Origin: Thauera sp. | Lineage (GTDB): Bacteria; Pseudomonadota; Gammaproteobacteria; Burkholderiales; Rhodocyclaceae | Direction: 5' to 3' | Assembly: GCA_030603925.1 (NCBI GenBank) | Contig: JAUVWV010000002.1 | Location: 1-51,212 of the forward strand | DNA length: 51,212 bases | Shown: in pieces, positions 1 through 11,744 of the stretch | Position numbering within the stretch: position 1 is the stretch's first letter | Layout: each line of letters opens with the position of its first letter | Notes under the pieces: generated by a model | Databases searched by the model: none | The model's input: only the letters and a program-made list of their open reading frames with translations | Told to the model about the DNA's origin: nothing | Made by a program: the position numbers and the translations under genes

Positions 1-71
1 GGCAGAGTATAGCACCGGGCCGTTTTCCGCCCGCTTCGCCCGCATCCGTCGCAAGGCTCCGTACCCGCCCC

Positions 72-1112
72 ATGGACATCACCGAACTGCTGGCCTTCTC
101 GGTCAAGAACTCCGCCTCCGACCTGCATCTTTCCGCCGGCCTGCCGCCTATGATCCGGGTCCATGGCGACGTACGCCGCATCAACCTGCCGCCGATGGAG
201 CACAAGGACGTACACGCGATGGTGTACGACATCCTGAACGACTCGCAGCGCAAGCAGTTCGAGGAAACGCTGGAGTGCGACTTCTCCTTCGCGGTGCCCA
301 ACCTGGCGCGCTTCCGGGTCAATGCCTTCAACCAGAACCGCGGCGCCGGCGCAGTCTTCCGGACCATTCCGTCCAAGGTACTGACCCTCGAACAGCTCAA
401 CGCGCCGAAGATTTTCAAGGACATCGCCAACCAGCCGCGCGGCATCGTGCTGGTGACCGGCCCGACCGGCTCGGGCAAGTCCACCACGCTGGCGGCCATG
501 GTCGACTACGTCAATGAGAACGAGTACGGCCACATCCTCACCGTCGAGGATCCGATCGAGTTCGTGCACGAATCCAAGCGCTGCCTGATCAACCAGCGCG
601 AGGTGCATCGCGACACCATGTCCTTCTCCAACGCGCTGCGCGCCGCACTGCGCGAGGACCCGGACGTGATCCTGGTGGGCGAAATGCGCGACCTGGAAAC
701 CATCCGCCTGGCGCTCACCGCGGCGGAGACCGGTCACCTGGTGTTCGGCACCCTGCACACCTCCTCGGCGGCGAAGACCATCGACCGTATCGTGGACGTC
801 TTTCCCGCGGCAGAGAAGGACATGGTGCGCGCCATGCTGTCCGAATCGCTGCGCGCGGTGATCTCGCAGACCCTGCTGAAGACCAAGGACGGCAGCGGAC
901 GGGTGGCGGCGCACGAGATCATGGTCGGCACCCCGGCGATCCGCAACCTGATCCGCGAGAACAAGATCGCGCAGATGTACTCGGCGATCCAGACCGGCCA
1001 GAACGTGGGCATGCAGACGCTGGACCAGTGCCTCGCCGATCTGGTGCGGCGCAACGTGGTGTCGGTGTCGGAAGCCAAGCTGCGTGCGCAGAACAAGGAC
1101 AGCTTCGTCTGA
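72..1112 (+). CDS. pilT: Type IV pilus twitching motility ATPase PilT
   Basis: 346 aa; Walker A GPTGSGKSTT, DPIEFVH and AALREDPDVILVGEMRD motifs typical of PilT; followed by pilU. Confidence 0.95.
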   Translation: MDITELLAFSVKNSASDLHLSAGLPPMIRVHGDVRRINLPPMEHKDVHAMVYDILNDSQRKQFEETLECDFSFAVPNLARFRVNAFNQNRGAGAVFRTIPSKVLTLEQLNAPKIFKDIANQPRGIVLVTGPTGSGKSTTLAAMVDYVNENEYGHILTVEDPIEFVHESKRCLINQREVHRDTMSFSNALRAALREDPDVILVGEMRDLETIRLALTAAETGHLVFGTLHTSSAAKTIDRIVDVFPAAEKDMVRAMLSESLRAVISQTLLKTKDGSGRVAAHEIMVGTPAIRNLIRENKIAQMYSAIQTGQNVGMQTLDQCLADLVRRNVVSVSEAKLRAQNKDSFV

Positions 1113-1216
1113 AGTCCACCCGCAGGGCGGACGGTGCATAATCGCAGGCAGCGGCCTCACCGCGGCACGCTGCGGCGCACTCAACACAACCGGCCGTCCG
1201 GCCGGAGGGAAGCAAG

Positions 1217-2350
<1,134 letters not shown>

Positions 2351-2386
2351 TCACGATCCCGCGAAGGCCGCTCCACGCGGGCGGCC

Positions 2387-3553
2387 TCACGCCGGCTGAG
2401 CGCCCTCTTCCTTGCGCCGGTTCGAGCCGGCGATCATGCGGTACTCGAACAGCCGGCATTCCAGCGCACCATTGAACAGCGGGGTACGCTTGCTGGCCTT
2501 CAGGCCGATCAGTTTCGGCAACTCCGGGTCACCGGTAAACAGGTAGCAACGCCAGCCGCTCCAGCGCTTCTTCAACGCATCGCCCAGTTTCGGATACAGC
2601 TCGGCCAGCCCTTCGGCCTCGCCGATGCGCACACCGTAGGGCGGATTTGCCACCATCACCCCTGCGGGCGCGGGCGCTGCGCGTTCGAGCACGTCGGCAC
2701 GGTCCAGATAGACGCAGTCGGCCAGGCCGGCCGCCTCCAGATTGACCCGGCTGCGGCGCACCTGCTCGCCGACGATGTCCGAGCCGTAGATCGCCAGGCG
2801 GCGCGCCGGTTTGCGCCGCGCTTCCGCGTCGCGGCGCAGCGTCGCCCAGGCCGCCCGGTCGAACGGCCGCAGGCGCTCGAAACCGAAGCTGCGCCCCAAC
2901 CCCGGTGCGATGTCGAGCGCAATCTGCGCCGCCTCGATCAGGAAGGTGCCGCTGCCGCACATCGGGTCGACCAGCGGCTCGTCCGGCAGCCAGCCGCTCA
3001 GGCGCAGGATGCCGGCGGCCAGATTCTCCTTCAGCGGCGCCTCCACCGCAGCCTGCTTGAAGCCGCGCCGGTACAGCGGGTCGCCCGAGGTGTCGATGTA
3101 CAGGGTCACCGTGTCACGGCTCAGGAAGGCATGGATGCGCACCGCCGGATTGGCCGTATCCACGCTGGGGCGACGCCCGGCCACGGTGCGGAAGTGATCG
3201 CACACCGCATCCTTGATGCGCAGGGTGACGAACTCGAGGCTCTTCAGCGGCGACTGCTTGGCCGTCACATACACCCGCAGGGTGTCGTCCGGGGTGAACC
3301 ACCGTGCCCAGGTCGGCGCATAGGCGATGCGGTAGATGTCCTCCTCGCTGCGGTAACGCCCGCCGGCGATGCGCCACAGCACCCGGGTCGCCAGGCGGCT
3401 CTCCAGGTTCACCCGGTAGCAGGTCGCCCAGTCGCCGGCGAAGGACACCCCGCCCGGCACGGCCTGCGGCGCATCCGCCCGGAGGGCCATAAGTACATCG
3501 ACCAGCAGCGGCTCCAGGCCGCGCGGACAGGGACAAAAAAACTGCTCGGACAT
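2387..3553 (-). CDS. THUMP-domain class I SAM-dependent RNA methyltransferase (RlmL N-terminal-like)
   Basis: Start MSEQFFCPCPRGLEPLL; DPMCGSGTFLIEAA SAM motif and NPPYGVRIGE catalytic motif; ORF track extends upstream but cat at 3551-3553 is the better start. Confidence 0.88.
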   Translation of the reverse strand: MSEQFFCPCPRGLEPLLVDVLMALRADAPQAVPGGVSFAGDWATCYRVNLESRLATRVLWRIAGGRYRSEEDIYRIAYAPTWARWFTPDDTLRVYVTAKQSPLKSLEFVTLRIKDAVCDHFRTVAGRRPSVDTANPAVRIHAFLSRDTVTLYIDTSGDPLYRRGFKQAAVEAPLKENLAAGILRLSGWLPDEPLVDPMCGSGTFLIEAAQIALDIAPGLGRSFGFERLRPFDRAAWATLRRDAEARRKPARRLAIYGSDIVGEQVRRSRVNLEAAGLADCVYLDRADVLERAAPAPAGVMVANPPYGVRIGEAEGLAELYPKLGDALKKRWSGWRCYLFTGDPELPKLIGLKASKRTPLFNGALECRLFEYRMIAGSNRRKEEGAQPA

Positions 3554-3684
3554 GGATGACCCGGTAGGACAGACGGCGCCCGCAGGCCGGCGGGCGGCAG
3601 GAAGACGGAGGTGAAACGGTTGCCGGTGCCCATTGTAGCGGCGCGCCGCCCGCGCGGGGCGAAAGCGCCGCCCGCGCACCCGCT

Positions 3685-4479
3685 TCAGGGGTCGCGACGA
3701 GCGCCCTCATCCGCCGGGAAGACGCGGAAGTAGAACGCCCGGCTGGCATACGCCATGACCGGCAGGGCGACCAGCAACGCAGGAAGCAGCAGGGCGCTGA
3801 CGACGATCACCGCCGACAGCAGGAGCGCCCAGCACATGACCAGCGGGAAGCGGCCGAACACCGCACGCACGCTGCCGACCACGCCCGACACCAGCTGAGC
3901 ACGGCCGTCGTAGATCAGCGGAATGGAGAAGGCCGAGACCGCAAACAGGATGAACACCAGCACCGCGCCCATCAAGGCGCTGTATGCCGCGTAGTTCAGC
4001 ACCAGCGCCTCGACCTGCAGCAGGCGCAGGAAGCCGATCGCCTCGCGCCCGACCATGAAGCCGTAGAGGATGCCGGCGTCGGTGATCCAGATCAGGAACA
4101 GCAGACCGCACACGAAGGACACCACCCAGCCGCCGCGCGGCAGGTGGCGGTAACCGCGCCAGAAGTCAGCGAACCGCGCCCGGCGCCCCGCCCGCAGGAC
4201 GTCGGAAACCGAGAAGAAGCCCGCCAGCAGCGCCGGTCCGACCAGCATGAAGCCGCCGGCCAGCGACAGGCTCATCGGCGCGATCGCGGCGTGCTCCAGC
4301 GAGAGGAACATCAGCAGACCGAGCGCCGCGAAGGGCGCCGCACAGGCCGCGGCCAGCCAGGGCTGGGCGCGATACTGGCGCCAGCCGAAGCGCAGCGCCA
4401 GGGCAAGGTCCGCTACGCTCAGCGGCGCCGGGCGCAAACCCGGCCCACCGGGCGGAACGGCTCCAGTCATGTCGGCCAT
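3685..4479 (-). CDS. Multi-pass membrane protein, DUF2189/BPSS1780-like
   Basis: 264 aa with several hydrophobic segments; overall resemblance to DUF2189 membrane proteins. Confidence 0.7.
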   Translation of the reverse strand: MADMTGAVPPGGPGLRPAPLSVADLALALRFGWRQYRAQPWLAAACAAPFAALGLLMFLSLEHAAIAPMSLSLAGGFMLVGPALLAGFFSVSDVLRAGRRARFADFWRGYRHLPRGGWVVSFVCGLLFLIWITDAGILYGFMVGREAIGFLRLLQVEALVLNYAAYSALMGAVLVFILFAVSAFSIPLIYDGRAQLVSGVVGSVRAVFGRFPLVMCWALLLSAVIVVSALLLPALLVALPVMAYASRAFYFRVFPADEGARRDP

Positions 4480-4526
4480 CGCCCTCTCCCGCTATCGATG
4501 AAGCACGGCGTGCGCGACGCCCTGCC

Positions 4527-4937
4527 TCAGAACGGCTTCAGCACTGCCAGGAAGACCACCACGAACAGCACCAGCACCGGCACCTCGTTGAACACGCGAA
4601 ACCAGACGTGGCTGCGCGTGTTGCGCCCGGCTGCGAAGTCGCGCATCAGCTTGCCGCAGTACAGGTGATAGCCCACCAGACCGAGCACCAGCGTGGTCTT
4701 GGCATGCAGCCAGCCGCCCGCAAAGCCGTAACCCAGCCACAGCCACAGTCCCAGGCCCACGGCCAGGATGCCCAGCGGGGTCATGAAGCGGTAGAGCTTG
4801 TATTCCATCATCTTCAGCCGCTCGATGGTCGCGGCGTCGTCGACCATGGCGTGGTTGACGAACAGGCGCGGCAGGTAGAACAACCCGGCGAACCAGGCGA
4901 TGACGAAGATGATGTGCAGGGACTTGATCACGAGCAT
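4527..4937 (-). CDS. CopD/HemJ family membrane protein (possible protoporphyrinogen oxidase HemJ)
   Basis: 136 aa; SLHIIFVIAWFAGLFYLPRLFV ... EYKLYRFMTPLGI ... FNEVPVL typical of HemJ/UPF0093. Confidence 0.85.
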   Translation of the reverse strand: MLVIKSLHIIFVIAWFAGLFYLPRLFVNHAMVDDAATIERLKMMEYKLYRFMTPLGILAVGLGLWLWLGYGFAGGWLHAKTTLVLGLVGYHLYCGKLMRDFAAGRNTRSHVWFRVFNEVPVLVLFVVVFLAVLKPF

Positions 4938-5821
4938 GGGCGGTTGTTCTCCTTGGCAAGGGCAGCGCGAAAACCTTCGCGCACCGTGGGATAACGCAAC
5001 GGTACGCGCAGTTCCCGCAGAATGCGGGCATTCGACAGCACACGCGACTCGGCCATGAACGAGAGCGCCATCGGCGACAGCAGCGTGGCGATCTGCGCGC
5101 GCGACACGCGCGCCGGGCGGGGCAGTCCGAAAGTATCCGCGGCGAGATCGAAATACGCGCCCATCGTCATGCGTGTATCATCGACGGCATTGTAGGCGCG
5201 CCCGCCGCGCGCCCTGAACAGCGCGCCACAGGCAAGGCGCGCCAGATCGTCGGCATGGATGTGGTTGGTATGCACGTCGTCTTCCGCCCGCAGCACCGGA
5301 TCGCCGCGCCGCAGCCGCTCCAGCGGCAGGCGCTCGGCGGCATAGATGCCGGGCGCGCGCAGCACGCCCAGGCGCAGCCCGTTGCGCCGCGCGAAGGCCC
5401 GCAGACGGTCCTCCGCATCGACGCGCCGCAGCGCACGGGCGGTGCGCGCACGGCGCGGCCGGGTTTCATCCACGACGGCGCCGCCGCAGTCGCCATACAC
5501 CCCGGTGGTACTGATGTACACGATGCGCTGTGGTAGACTCCGGCGGCGCGCCAGCGCAGCCAGCAAGCGCGCGGTGCGCGGATCGCCGGCCCCGCTGCCG
5601 GGCGGCGGCGCGAAGTGCAGGACCGCATCGGCCAGCCCGGCAAGACGGTCAAGGCTGCGCCGCTCGTCCAGGTCGCCCATCACCGGCAGCGCGCCCAGCG
5701 CACGCAAGGCGGGCGCCGCCGAGCGCTCGCGGATCAGGGCGAACACGCGAAAGCGGCGCACCAGCCAGGGAATCGCGCGCTGCGCGACGTCGCCACTACC
5801 CACGATCAGTATTCTCTTCAT
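4928..5821 (-). CDS. NAD(P)-dependent epimerase/SDR family protein
   Basis: 297 aa; MKRILIVGSGDVAQRAIPWL nucleotide-binding motif, YISTTGVYGDCGG; overlaps downstream gene by 10 nt. Confidence 0.85.
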   Translation of the reverse strand: MKRILIVGSGDVAQRAIPWLVRRFRVFALIRERSAAPALRALGALPVMGDLDERRSLDRLAGLADAVLHFAPPPGSGAGDPRTARLLAALARRRSLPQRIVYISTTGVYGDCGGAVVDETRPRRARTARALRRVDAEDRLRAFARRNGLRLGVLRAPGIYAAERLPLERLRRGDPVLRAEDDVHTNHIHADDLARLACGALFRARGGRAYNAVDDTRMTMGAYFDLAADTFGLPRPARVSRAQIATLLSPMALSFMAESRVLSNARILRELRVPLRYPTVREGFRAALAKENNRPCS

Positions 5822-5845
5822 ATAGCCAGGATTATCTCACGCAAG

Positions 5846-6862
5846 ATGGCGTTCCAGATTTCCCTCCAGCCCGGCGGTCAGCAGTTCGCAGCCGAGACCG
5901 ACCAGACCATTCTCGACGCGGCGCTGCATGCCGGGTTGCTGCTGCCCTACGGCTGCCGCGACGGCGCCTGCGGCGCCTGCAAGGGGCGGGTACTGCAAGG
6001 GACGGTGGACTACGGCAGCGTGCAGCCCGGTTCGCTGAGCGAGGCCGAGCGTGCCGCCGGCATGGCCTTGTTCTGTCGCGCCACGCCCTGCTCCGACCTG
6101 GTCATCGAGGCGCGCAACGTGACCCGGGTCGGCGACATCCCGATCAAGAAGCTGCCCTGCCGGGTGCAGGCCCTGCAGCGCGCTGCGGACGACGTGATGA
6201 TCGTCGAGGTGAAACTGCCGGCCTCCGAGCAGTTCCAGTTCCGCGCCGGCCAGTACATCGACTTCCTGCTCGCCGACGGCAAGCGGCGCAGCTTCTCCAT
6301 CGCCAACGCGCCGCACGAAGGCGGACACCTCGAGCTGCATGTGCGCAAGATACCGGGCGGGCAGTTCACCACCCATGTCTTCGACACCATGAAGGCGCGC
6401 GACATCCTGCGCTTCGAGGGTCCGCTGGGCGGCTTCTTCCTGCGCGAGGACTCGCAGGCGCCGATCGTGCTGGTGGCCGGCGGCACCGGCTTCGCGCCGA
6501 TCAAGGCGATCATCGAGCATGCGCACCACATCGGCCTGCGCCGGCCGATGACGCTCTACTGGGGCGCACGCACGCGCAGCGGGCTGTACATGGACGGGCT
6601 GGCGCGCGACTGGGAACGCGCACTACCCGGCTTTCGCTATATTCCGGTACTCTCGGAGACGCGACCGGATGACGCCTGGGACGGTCGCCGCGGGCTGGTG
6701 CACGAGGCGGTGATGGCCGACCTGCCCGACCTGTCCGGGCACGAGGTCTATGCCTGCGGCGCGCCGGCGATGATCGAGGCCGCCCGGGCGGCCTTCATCG
6801 AACGCTGCGCACTGCCGGATACCGCATTCCTGGCCGATTCCTTCACTTTCTCGAACACCTGA
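5846..6862 (+). CDS. 2Fe-2S ferredoxin / FAD-NAD(P)H oxidoreductase (CDP-6-deoxy-glucoseen reductase-like)
   Basis: Start MAFQISLQPGG; CRDGACGACKGRV 2Fe-2S cysteines, RSFSIANAP FAD motif, VAGGTGFAPIKAI NAD motif. Confidence 0.9.
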   Translation: MAFQISLQPGGQQFAAETDQTILDAALHAGLLLPYGCRDGACGACKGRVLQGTVDYGSVQPGSLSEAERAAGMALFCRATPCSDLVIEARNVTRVGDIPIKKLPCRVQALQRAADDVMIVEVKLPASEQFQFRAGQYIDFLLADGKRRSFSIANAPHEGGHLELHVRKIPGGQFTTHVFDTMKARDILRFEGPLGGFFLREDSQAPIVLVAGGTGFAPIKAIIEHAHHIGLRRPMTLYWGARTRSGLYMDGLARDWERALPGFRYIPVLSETRPDDAWDGRRGLVHEAVMADLPDLSGHEVYACGAPAMIEAARAAFIERCALPDTAFLADSFTFSNT

Positions 6863-6866
6863 TGCC

Positions 6867-8000
6867 ATGAGCCAGACCATCCTCACCCGCGAGCCCGTGG
6901 TCAACAAGAGCCGCGCGATCACCGCCAACCGGCTCATCGCCCACGGCCCCAACGTGGCAGCGGTGGTCGAGACGCTCAACGGCCTGTCCGACATCTGGCC
7001 CGCGCGCCATACGGTATTCGTCTGCCTCGGCCGCCTGGTCCCCACGCCGGAGCTGCTGGACTGGGCGGTGCCGCAGAACGCGATGATCGAGATCCCCCTG
7101 CCGGCGCTCGCCCACCCGCAGACCCAGGCCCTGCTGCCGCAGCTGCGCGAGGCGGGCATCAGTACCTGTCTGAGCTGGTACACGCCGGGCGCCGCGTTGC
7201 CGGCCGATGCCGACTGGCGTTTCGTGCTGATGGATGCGCGCAAGAGCCCCTCGCCCAACGGCGCGCCCGGGCTCAGTCTGGCCTGGGGCCTGGCCGATGT
7301 GCCCGCCTTCAAGCAGGCCGTGGGCGCGGGCTACGACGGAGCCTCCGGCTGGTTCTTCCTGCACGGCAACCCGCCGCCCAAGGAGCTCTCGCCGGCCCAC
7401 GCGCAGATCGTCCGCCTGCTCAACCTGGTGCGCAACAATGCCGACATCAAGGACATCGAGGGCGTGTTGAAGCAGGATGTGGCGCTGTCCTACAAGCTGC
7501 TGCGCTACATCAACTCGGCCGGTTTCGGCCTGATGTGCGAGATCCAGTCCTTCCGCCACGCGGTCAGCATCCTCGGCTACGACAATCTGAACAAGTGGCT
7601 GTCGCTGCTGCTGGTCACCGCCAGCCGCGACCCCAGCGCACCGGCGATGATGCAGACCGCGATCGCCCGCGGGCGCTTCATGGAAGAGGTGGGCGCCCAG
7701 TTCTTCGACAAATCGGAGCGCGACAACCTGTTCATCACCGGCGCCTTCTCGCTGCTCAATGTGCTGCTCGGCACCTCGATGCAGAACCTGCTCGACGAGC
7801 TGAACCTGCCGGCCTCGATCACCGAGGCCCTGCTCTCCGAGCAGGGCGAGTTCGCCCCCTTCCTCAAGCTCGCCCGCCTGTGCGAGAGCTTCGACGGCGC
7901 ACCGCTGGCGAAGGCCGCCGGCGACCTGCACCTGGAAACCGCGGCGCTCAACCGCGCGCACGTCACCGCGCTGGGTTTCGCCGACAGCCTGCAGGCCTGA
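6867..8000 (+). CDS. EAL(degenerate)-HDOD signalling protein
   Basis: 377 aa; C-terminal HDOD (DIEGVLKQDVALSYKLLRYINSAGFG...SFRHAVSILGYDNLNKWL); N-terminal EAL-like fold without EAL or DDFGTG catalytic motifs. Confidence 0.85.
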   Translation: MSQTILTREPVVNKSRAITANRLIAHGPNVAAVVETLNGLSDIWPARHTVFVCLGRLVPTPELLDWAVPQNAMIEIPLPALAHPQTQALLPQLREAGISTCLSWYTPGAALPADADWRFVLMDARKSPSPNGAPGLSLAWGLADVPAFKQAVGAGYDGASGWFFLHGNPPPKELSPAHAQIVRLLNLVRNNADIKDIEGVLKQDVALSYKLLRYINSAGFGLMCEIQSFRHAVSILGYDNLNKWLSLLLVTASRDPSAPAMMQTAIARGRFMEEVGAQFFDKSERDNLFITGAFSLLNVLLGTSMQNLLDELNLPASITEALLSEQGEFAPFLKLARLCESFDGAPLAKAAGDLHLETAALNRAHVTALGFADSLQA

Positions 8001-8005
8001 ACACC

Positions 8006-8028
8006 GGCCGACGCCGCGCGCGTCGGCC
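8006..8028. terminator. GC-rich inverted repeat downstream of the HDOD gene
   Basis: ggccgacgc-cgcgc-gcgtcggcc, 9-bp perfect arms, no clear T tract. Confidence 0.4.
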
Positions 8029-8082
8029 CGCACCATGCAGTACGCAACAACAAGAAAACAATAAAGACACCCGGAGTCCGTC

Positions 8083-9579
8083 GTGAAGAATCTGAGGATC
8101 AGCCTCAAGCTCGGCCTGCTGGTCGCGCTCGCCGTCATCGGCTACATCGTCAACATTGGCGCAGGCCTGCTCAATCTGCGCGACAACCTGATGGAAGACC
8201 GCATGCTCAAGACGCGCAACGTGGTCGAGGTTGCGCACGGCGTGGTCGGCCATTACCACGCCCTCGCACGCAGCGGCGCACTGAGCGGCGCCGAGGCGCA
8301 GGCCGCCGCCATGGAGGCGCTCCGCACGCTGCGCTACGACGGCCAGGAGTATTTCTGGATCAACGACATGCAGCACCACATGGTGATGCACCCGATCAGC
8401 CCGCAGCTGGTCGGCAAGGATCTCTCCGACCTCAAGGACCCGCTCGGCCGCCGCTTCATCGCCGAGATGACCACCCTGGTGCGCGAACGCGGCGCAGGCT
8501 TCGTGAACTACCACTGGCCCAAGCCCGGCAGCACCGAGCCGGTGGAGAAGGTCTCCTACGTGATGGGCTTCCGTGAATGGGACTGGTTCATCGGCTCGGG
8601 CATCTATGTCGATGACGTGGACAGCGTGTTCGCCGCTACCGCACTGCGCCAGGCGGGGCTGGCGGGGCTGACCTTGCTGTTGATGATCGGCTTCGCCTGG
8701 GTGGTGATGCGCAGCGTCGTGCAGCCGGTACGGCGCATGCAGGTCGTCATGGAGTCGCTCGCCGAAGGCGATCTAACCGTGCACGCGCACAGCGACAGCA
8801 ATGACGAGATCGGCCAGATGATGAAGGCGGCCGAGCGCATGATCGGCCGCACCAAGGGCATCATCGTCGAAGTGCTGGGTTCCACCGAAGCGCTCGCCAA
8901 CGCCTCCGACCAGGTCAGCCAGACCTCGCAGTCGCTCTCCCAGTCAGCCAGCGAGCAGGCGGCCAGCGTGGAGCAGACCTCCGCCTCGATCGAACAGATG
9001 GCCGCCTCGATCGCGCACAACAAGGACAATGCCGCCAGCACGCAGGACATCGCCACCCGCGCGGCCGACGACGCGCAGCGCGGCGGCCGCGCGGTGCGCG
9101 AGACCGTCACCGCCATGCAGCAGATCGCCGACAAGATCGGCATCGTCGACGAGATCGCCTACCAGACCAACCTGCTCGCACTCAATGCCGCGATCGAGGC
9201 CGCACGCGCCGGCGACCACGGCAAGGGCTTCGCCGTGGTCGCCGCCGAGGTACGCAAGCTGGCCGAACGCTCGCAACACGCCGCGCAGGAGATCGGCCAG
9301 CTCGCCGGCACCAGCGTGGCGCTGGCCGAACGCACCGGCGTGCTGTTCGACGAAATGCTGCCCAATATCCAGAAGAATGCCGCACTGATCCGCGAGATTG
9401 CGCAGGCCTCGGAAGAACAGGCCGGGGGTGCCAGCCAGATCAGCAATGCCATCTCCCAGGTCAGCCAGGCCACCCAGGCCAATGCCAGCGCCTCGGAGGA
9501 GCTCGCCGCGACCGCCGAGGAGCTGCACTCGCAGGCTGCGCGCCTGCAGGACACCATCGGCTTCTTCCGGGTGCGCTGA
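8083..9579 (+). CDS. Methyl-accepting chemotaxis protein with single Cache sensor domain
   Basis: 498 aa; GTG start; Cache signature [46 protein letters not shown] signalling tip. Confidence 0.93.
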   Translation: MKNLRISLKLGLLVALAVIGYIVNIGAGLLNLRDNLMEDRMLKTRNVVEVAHGVVGHYHALARSGALSGAEAQAAAMEALRTLRYDGQEYFWINDMQHHMVMHPISPQLVGKDLSDLKDPLGRRFIAEMTTLVRERGAGFVNYHWPKPGSTEPVEKVSYVMGFREWDWFIGSGIYVDDVDSVFAATALRQAGLAGLTLLLMIGFAWVVMRSVVQPVRRMQVVMESLAEGDLTVHAHSDSNDEIGQMMKAAERMIGRTKGIIVEVLGSTEALANASDQVSQTSQSLSQSASEQAASVEQTSASIEQMAASIAHNKDNAASTQDIATRAADDAQRGGRAVRETVTAMQQIADKIGIVDEIAYQTNLLALNAAIEAARAGDHGKGFAVVAAEVRKLAERSQHAAQEIGQLAGTSVALAERTGVLFDEMLPNIQKNAALIREIAQASEEQAGGASQISNAISQVSQATQANASASEELAATAEELHSQAARLQDTIGFFRVR

Positions 9580-9680
9580 ACAGATCCGCGCACCGCGCGC
9601 GGCTGCGCATTCGGTCACGTCGGCGCAGCCGGGTTCTCGCTAGAATCCGGGCAGCCCAACGACCGCCCAGAGCCAGCCCG

Positions 9681-11618
9681 ATGGCCATCCCGGTGCCGAG
9701 CGAGTTTCAGACTGCCGCACCCCGCCCCCTGCCTGCCGGCAGCGAGGCCTTGCTGCGCCTGCTCGACGATGCGCACACCGACTGGGAGGGCGCCGCCGAA
9801 CTGGCCCTGAGCGACCTCAGCCTCGCCCTGCCGCTGCTCCTGGCCTGTCCGCTGCAGGCCGGCGAAGCCGGCGAGCCGGCCGACGCACTGAAGCGGCGCC
9901 TGCAGTCGGCCGGCATCGACTTGCTGCGCGCCTGGCTGCTCGCCGCCACCGCCACCCCGCCGCCGCACTCGCCCGTCAGCCGCCAGCCCTCGGCCGAGAC
10001 GATCGACAGCGCACGCCTGCGCGGCGAGTGCGCGCGCCACATCGCCATCGAGAACCGCTATCCGCGCCCGCAGGAAGCCTGCCTCGCCGCCATGCTGTCC
10101 GCCCTGGCCGCGCCGGACGAGGCGGCACGCCTCGGCCGCGCCTGCGGTCTCGCCCCACCTGCCGTGGACGCCCTGCAAATGGCAGGCGCGCTCGACGAGC
10201 ACATCCGCGCGGCCCATCCGCTGGCGCGCATCCTGTGGTCGGCGCTGCGGCTGGCCGGCCCGCCCACCCGCGAACCTGCGCCACAGCTGGTGGAGATGTC
10301 CGGGCTGAGCGCGGAGTCGCTCGCCAGCCTGCGCGCCGACGTGGGTTTCCTCAGCGGCGAACTCGCCGCCCGCCCCCCCACGCCGCCCGCCGGCACCGGC
10401 AGCCTGCCCCCCGCCGTGCAGGCCGCCGCACTCGGCGCGCTGTACGGCGCAGCCTTTGCCGACCTCGACGCGCAGGCCGGCGCACAGCGTCTGATGCTCG
10501 GCTGCCGGCTGATCCACGGACTGGACGCACCGCTGATGCTGTGCGCAGATGCAGCCGGGCAGCTCACCGCGCTTTTCCCGCGGCCCGACGCATGCGCCGA
10601 GTGGCTGGACGAACTCGCGCTGCAGGCCGACGACGACGCCAGTGCCATCGCGCTGGCGCTGCGCAGCCACAGCGCGACCAGCCAGCAGTTCGGCACCACC
10701 TTCAGCGGGCGTAGCGCGGCCGACTGGCAGATCGCACGCTGGCTGGGCGGCAGCGGGATCGCCTGCCTCCCCCTGCACCTCCCCGAGGGCGATGTCGTCG
10801 CGGTCTTCCCCCTTGCGCCCGACCAGGCCCACCCCGGCAGTCTCGGCGCATCCCTCAGCGCGCTGCTCGGCAAGGCCGCCAGCCAGCTGCTGCGCACCCG
10901 CCAGCTGGCCACTGCGCAGGCCGAACGGGCCGACCAGGTGCGCGAGCGCTGCACCCGGCACATCCGCACCGTGGTGCACGAGGCGCGCAACCCGCTCACC
11001 GTGATCCGCAGCTATGTCGGACTGCTGCAGCAGCGCAAGGTCGCCGATCCGGCGCTGCACGAGGGGCTGGGCACCATCGGCGACGAACTCGGGCGGATGA
11101 CAGGCCTGCTCGAACGCCTGCTGGCACCACCCTCCGCGGACGCCGAGGACGCCGGCTGTGCCGTGGGCGAACTGCTCGACGAGCTCCAGGCACTGTGCGC
11201 CGCCCCGCTGTTCGAACGCCACGGCATCCGCTTCGAAGTGCGCAAGCCTGCACACCTCGCACGGGTCTCGATGTCGGCATCCGACCTGCGCCAGGTCCTG
11301 CTGAACCTGCTGCGCAACGCGTCCGAGGCGCTCTCGCCGGGCTGTCGTTGCGTGCTTGCGGTACCCGGCCGGGTGGCCGTCGATGGACACCCCTGCCTGG
11401 AGATCCGCCTGGTCGACAACGGTCCCGGACTGCCGACGGAACGCATCGCCGACCTGTTCGCCGCAACCCCCAGTGCCAAAGGTGGGGAGCACCAGGGTAT
11501 CGGCCTGTCCATCGTCCGCGATATCCTCGCGCGGTGGCGGGCCACCCTGGTTTGCCGCAGCCAACCGGGCACCGGCACCAGCTTCCAGCTGTTCATTCCG
11601 CTGGAAGACCGTGCATGA
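9681..11618 (+). CDS. HDOD-domain sensor histidine kinase (predicted cytosolic)
   Basis: 645 aa; N-terminal HDOD-like helices; H-box VVHEARNPLTVIRSYVGLL, N-box LLNLLRNASEAL, G boxes DNGPGL and GIGLSIV; no obvious TM segments. Confidence 0.82.
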   Translation: MAIPVPSEFQTAAPRPLPAGSEALLRLLDDAHTDWEGAAELALSDLSLALPLLLACPLQAGEAGEPADALKRRLQSAGIDLLRAWLLAATATPPPHSPVSRQPSAETIDSARLRGECARHIAIENRYPRPQEACLAAMLSALAAPDEAARLGRACGLAPPAVDALQMAGALDEHIRAAHPLARILWSALRLAGPPTREPAPQLVEMSGLSAESLASLRADVGFLSGELAARPPTPPAGTGSLPPAVQAAALGALYGAAFADLDAQAGAQRLMLGCRLIHGLDAPLMLCADAAGQLTALFPRPDACAEWLDELALQADDDASAIALALRSHSATSQQFGTTFSGRSAADWQIARWLGGSGIACLPLHLPEGDVVAVFPLAPDQAHPGSLGASLSALLGKAASQLLRTRQLATAQAERADQVRERCTRHIRTVVHEARNPLTVIRSYVGLLQQRKVADPALHEGLGTIGDELGRMTGLLERLLAPPSADAEDAGCAVGELLDELQALCAAPLFERHGIRFEVRKPAHLARVSMSASDLRQVLLNLLRNASEALSPGCRCVLAVPGRVAVDGHPCLEIRLVDNGPGLPTERIADLFAATPSAKGGEHQGIGLSIVRDILARWRATLVCRSQPGTGTSFQLFIPLEDRA

Positions 11619-11681
11619 GTACGAGTTAACGGAAAACTTGAATAATCGGTATTAAACTATTGGCAAACAGGGATGATTTTC

Positions 11682-11744
11682 GGAGCAGACCTCGCCCGAC
11701 AAGCGGCGGCTGACCGCCGCGGGCGGCCGGGCCGAGCTGGCTCC
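11682..11744 (+). promoter_or_regulatory. Predicted structured 5' leader of the REC-PAS-GGDEF-EAL gene
   Basis: gcggcgg-ctga-ccgccgc hairpin (11703-11720) inside an outer ggagc/gctcc pairing (11682-11686/11740-11744). Confidence 0.35.

Noticed and set aside
2365-2387. aggccgc...gcggcct hairpin between pilU and the methyltransferase gene
   Set aside because: Short 7-bp stem without a T tract; plausible weak terminator, but not strong enough to call
9615-11564. 649-aa minus-strand ORF
   Set aside because: Antisense shadow of the HDOD-histidine kinase
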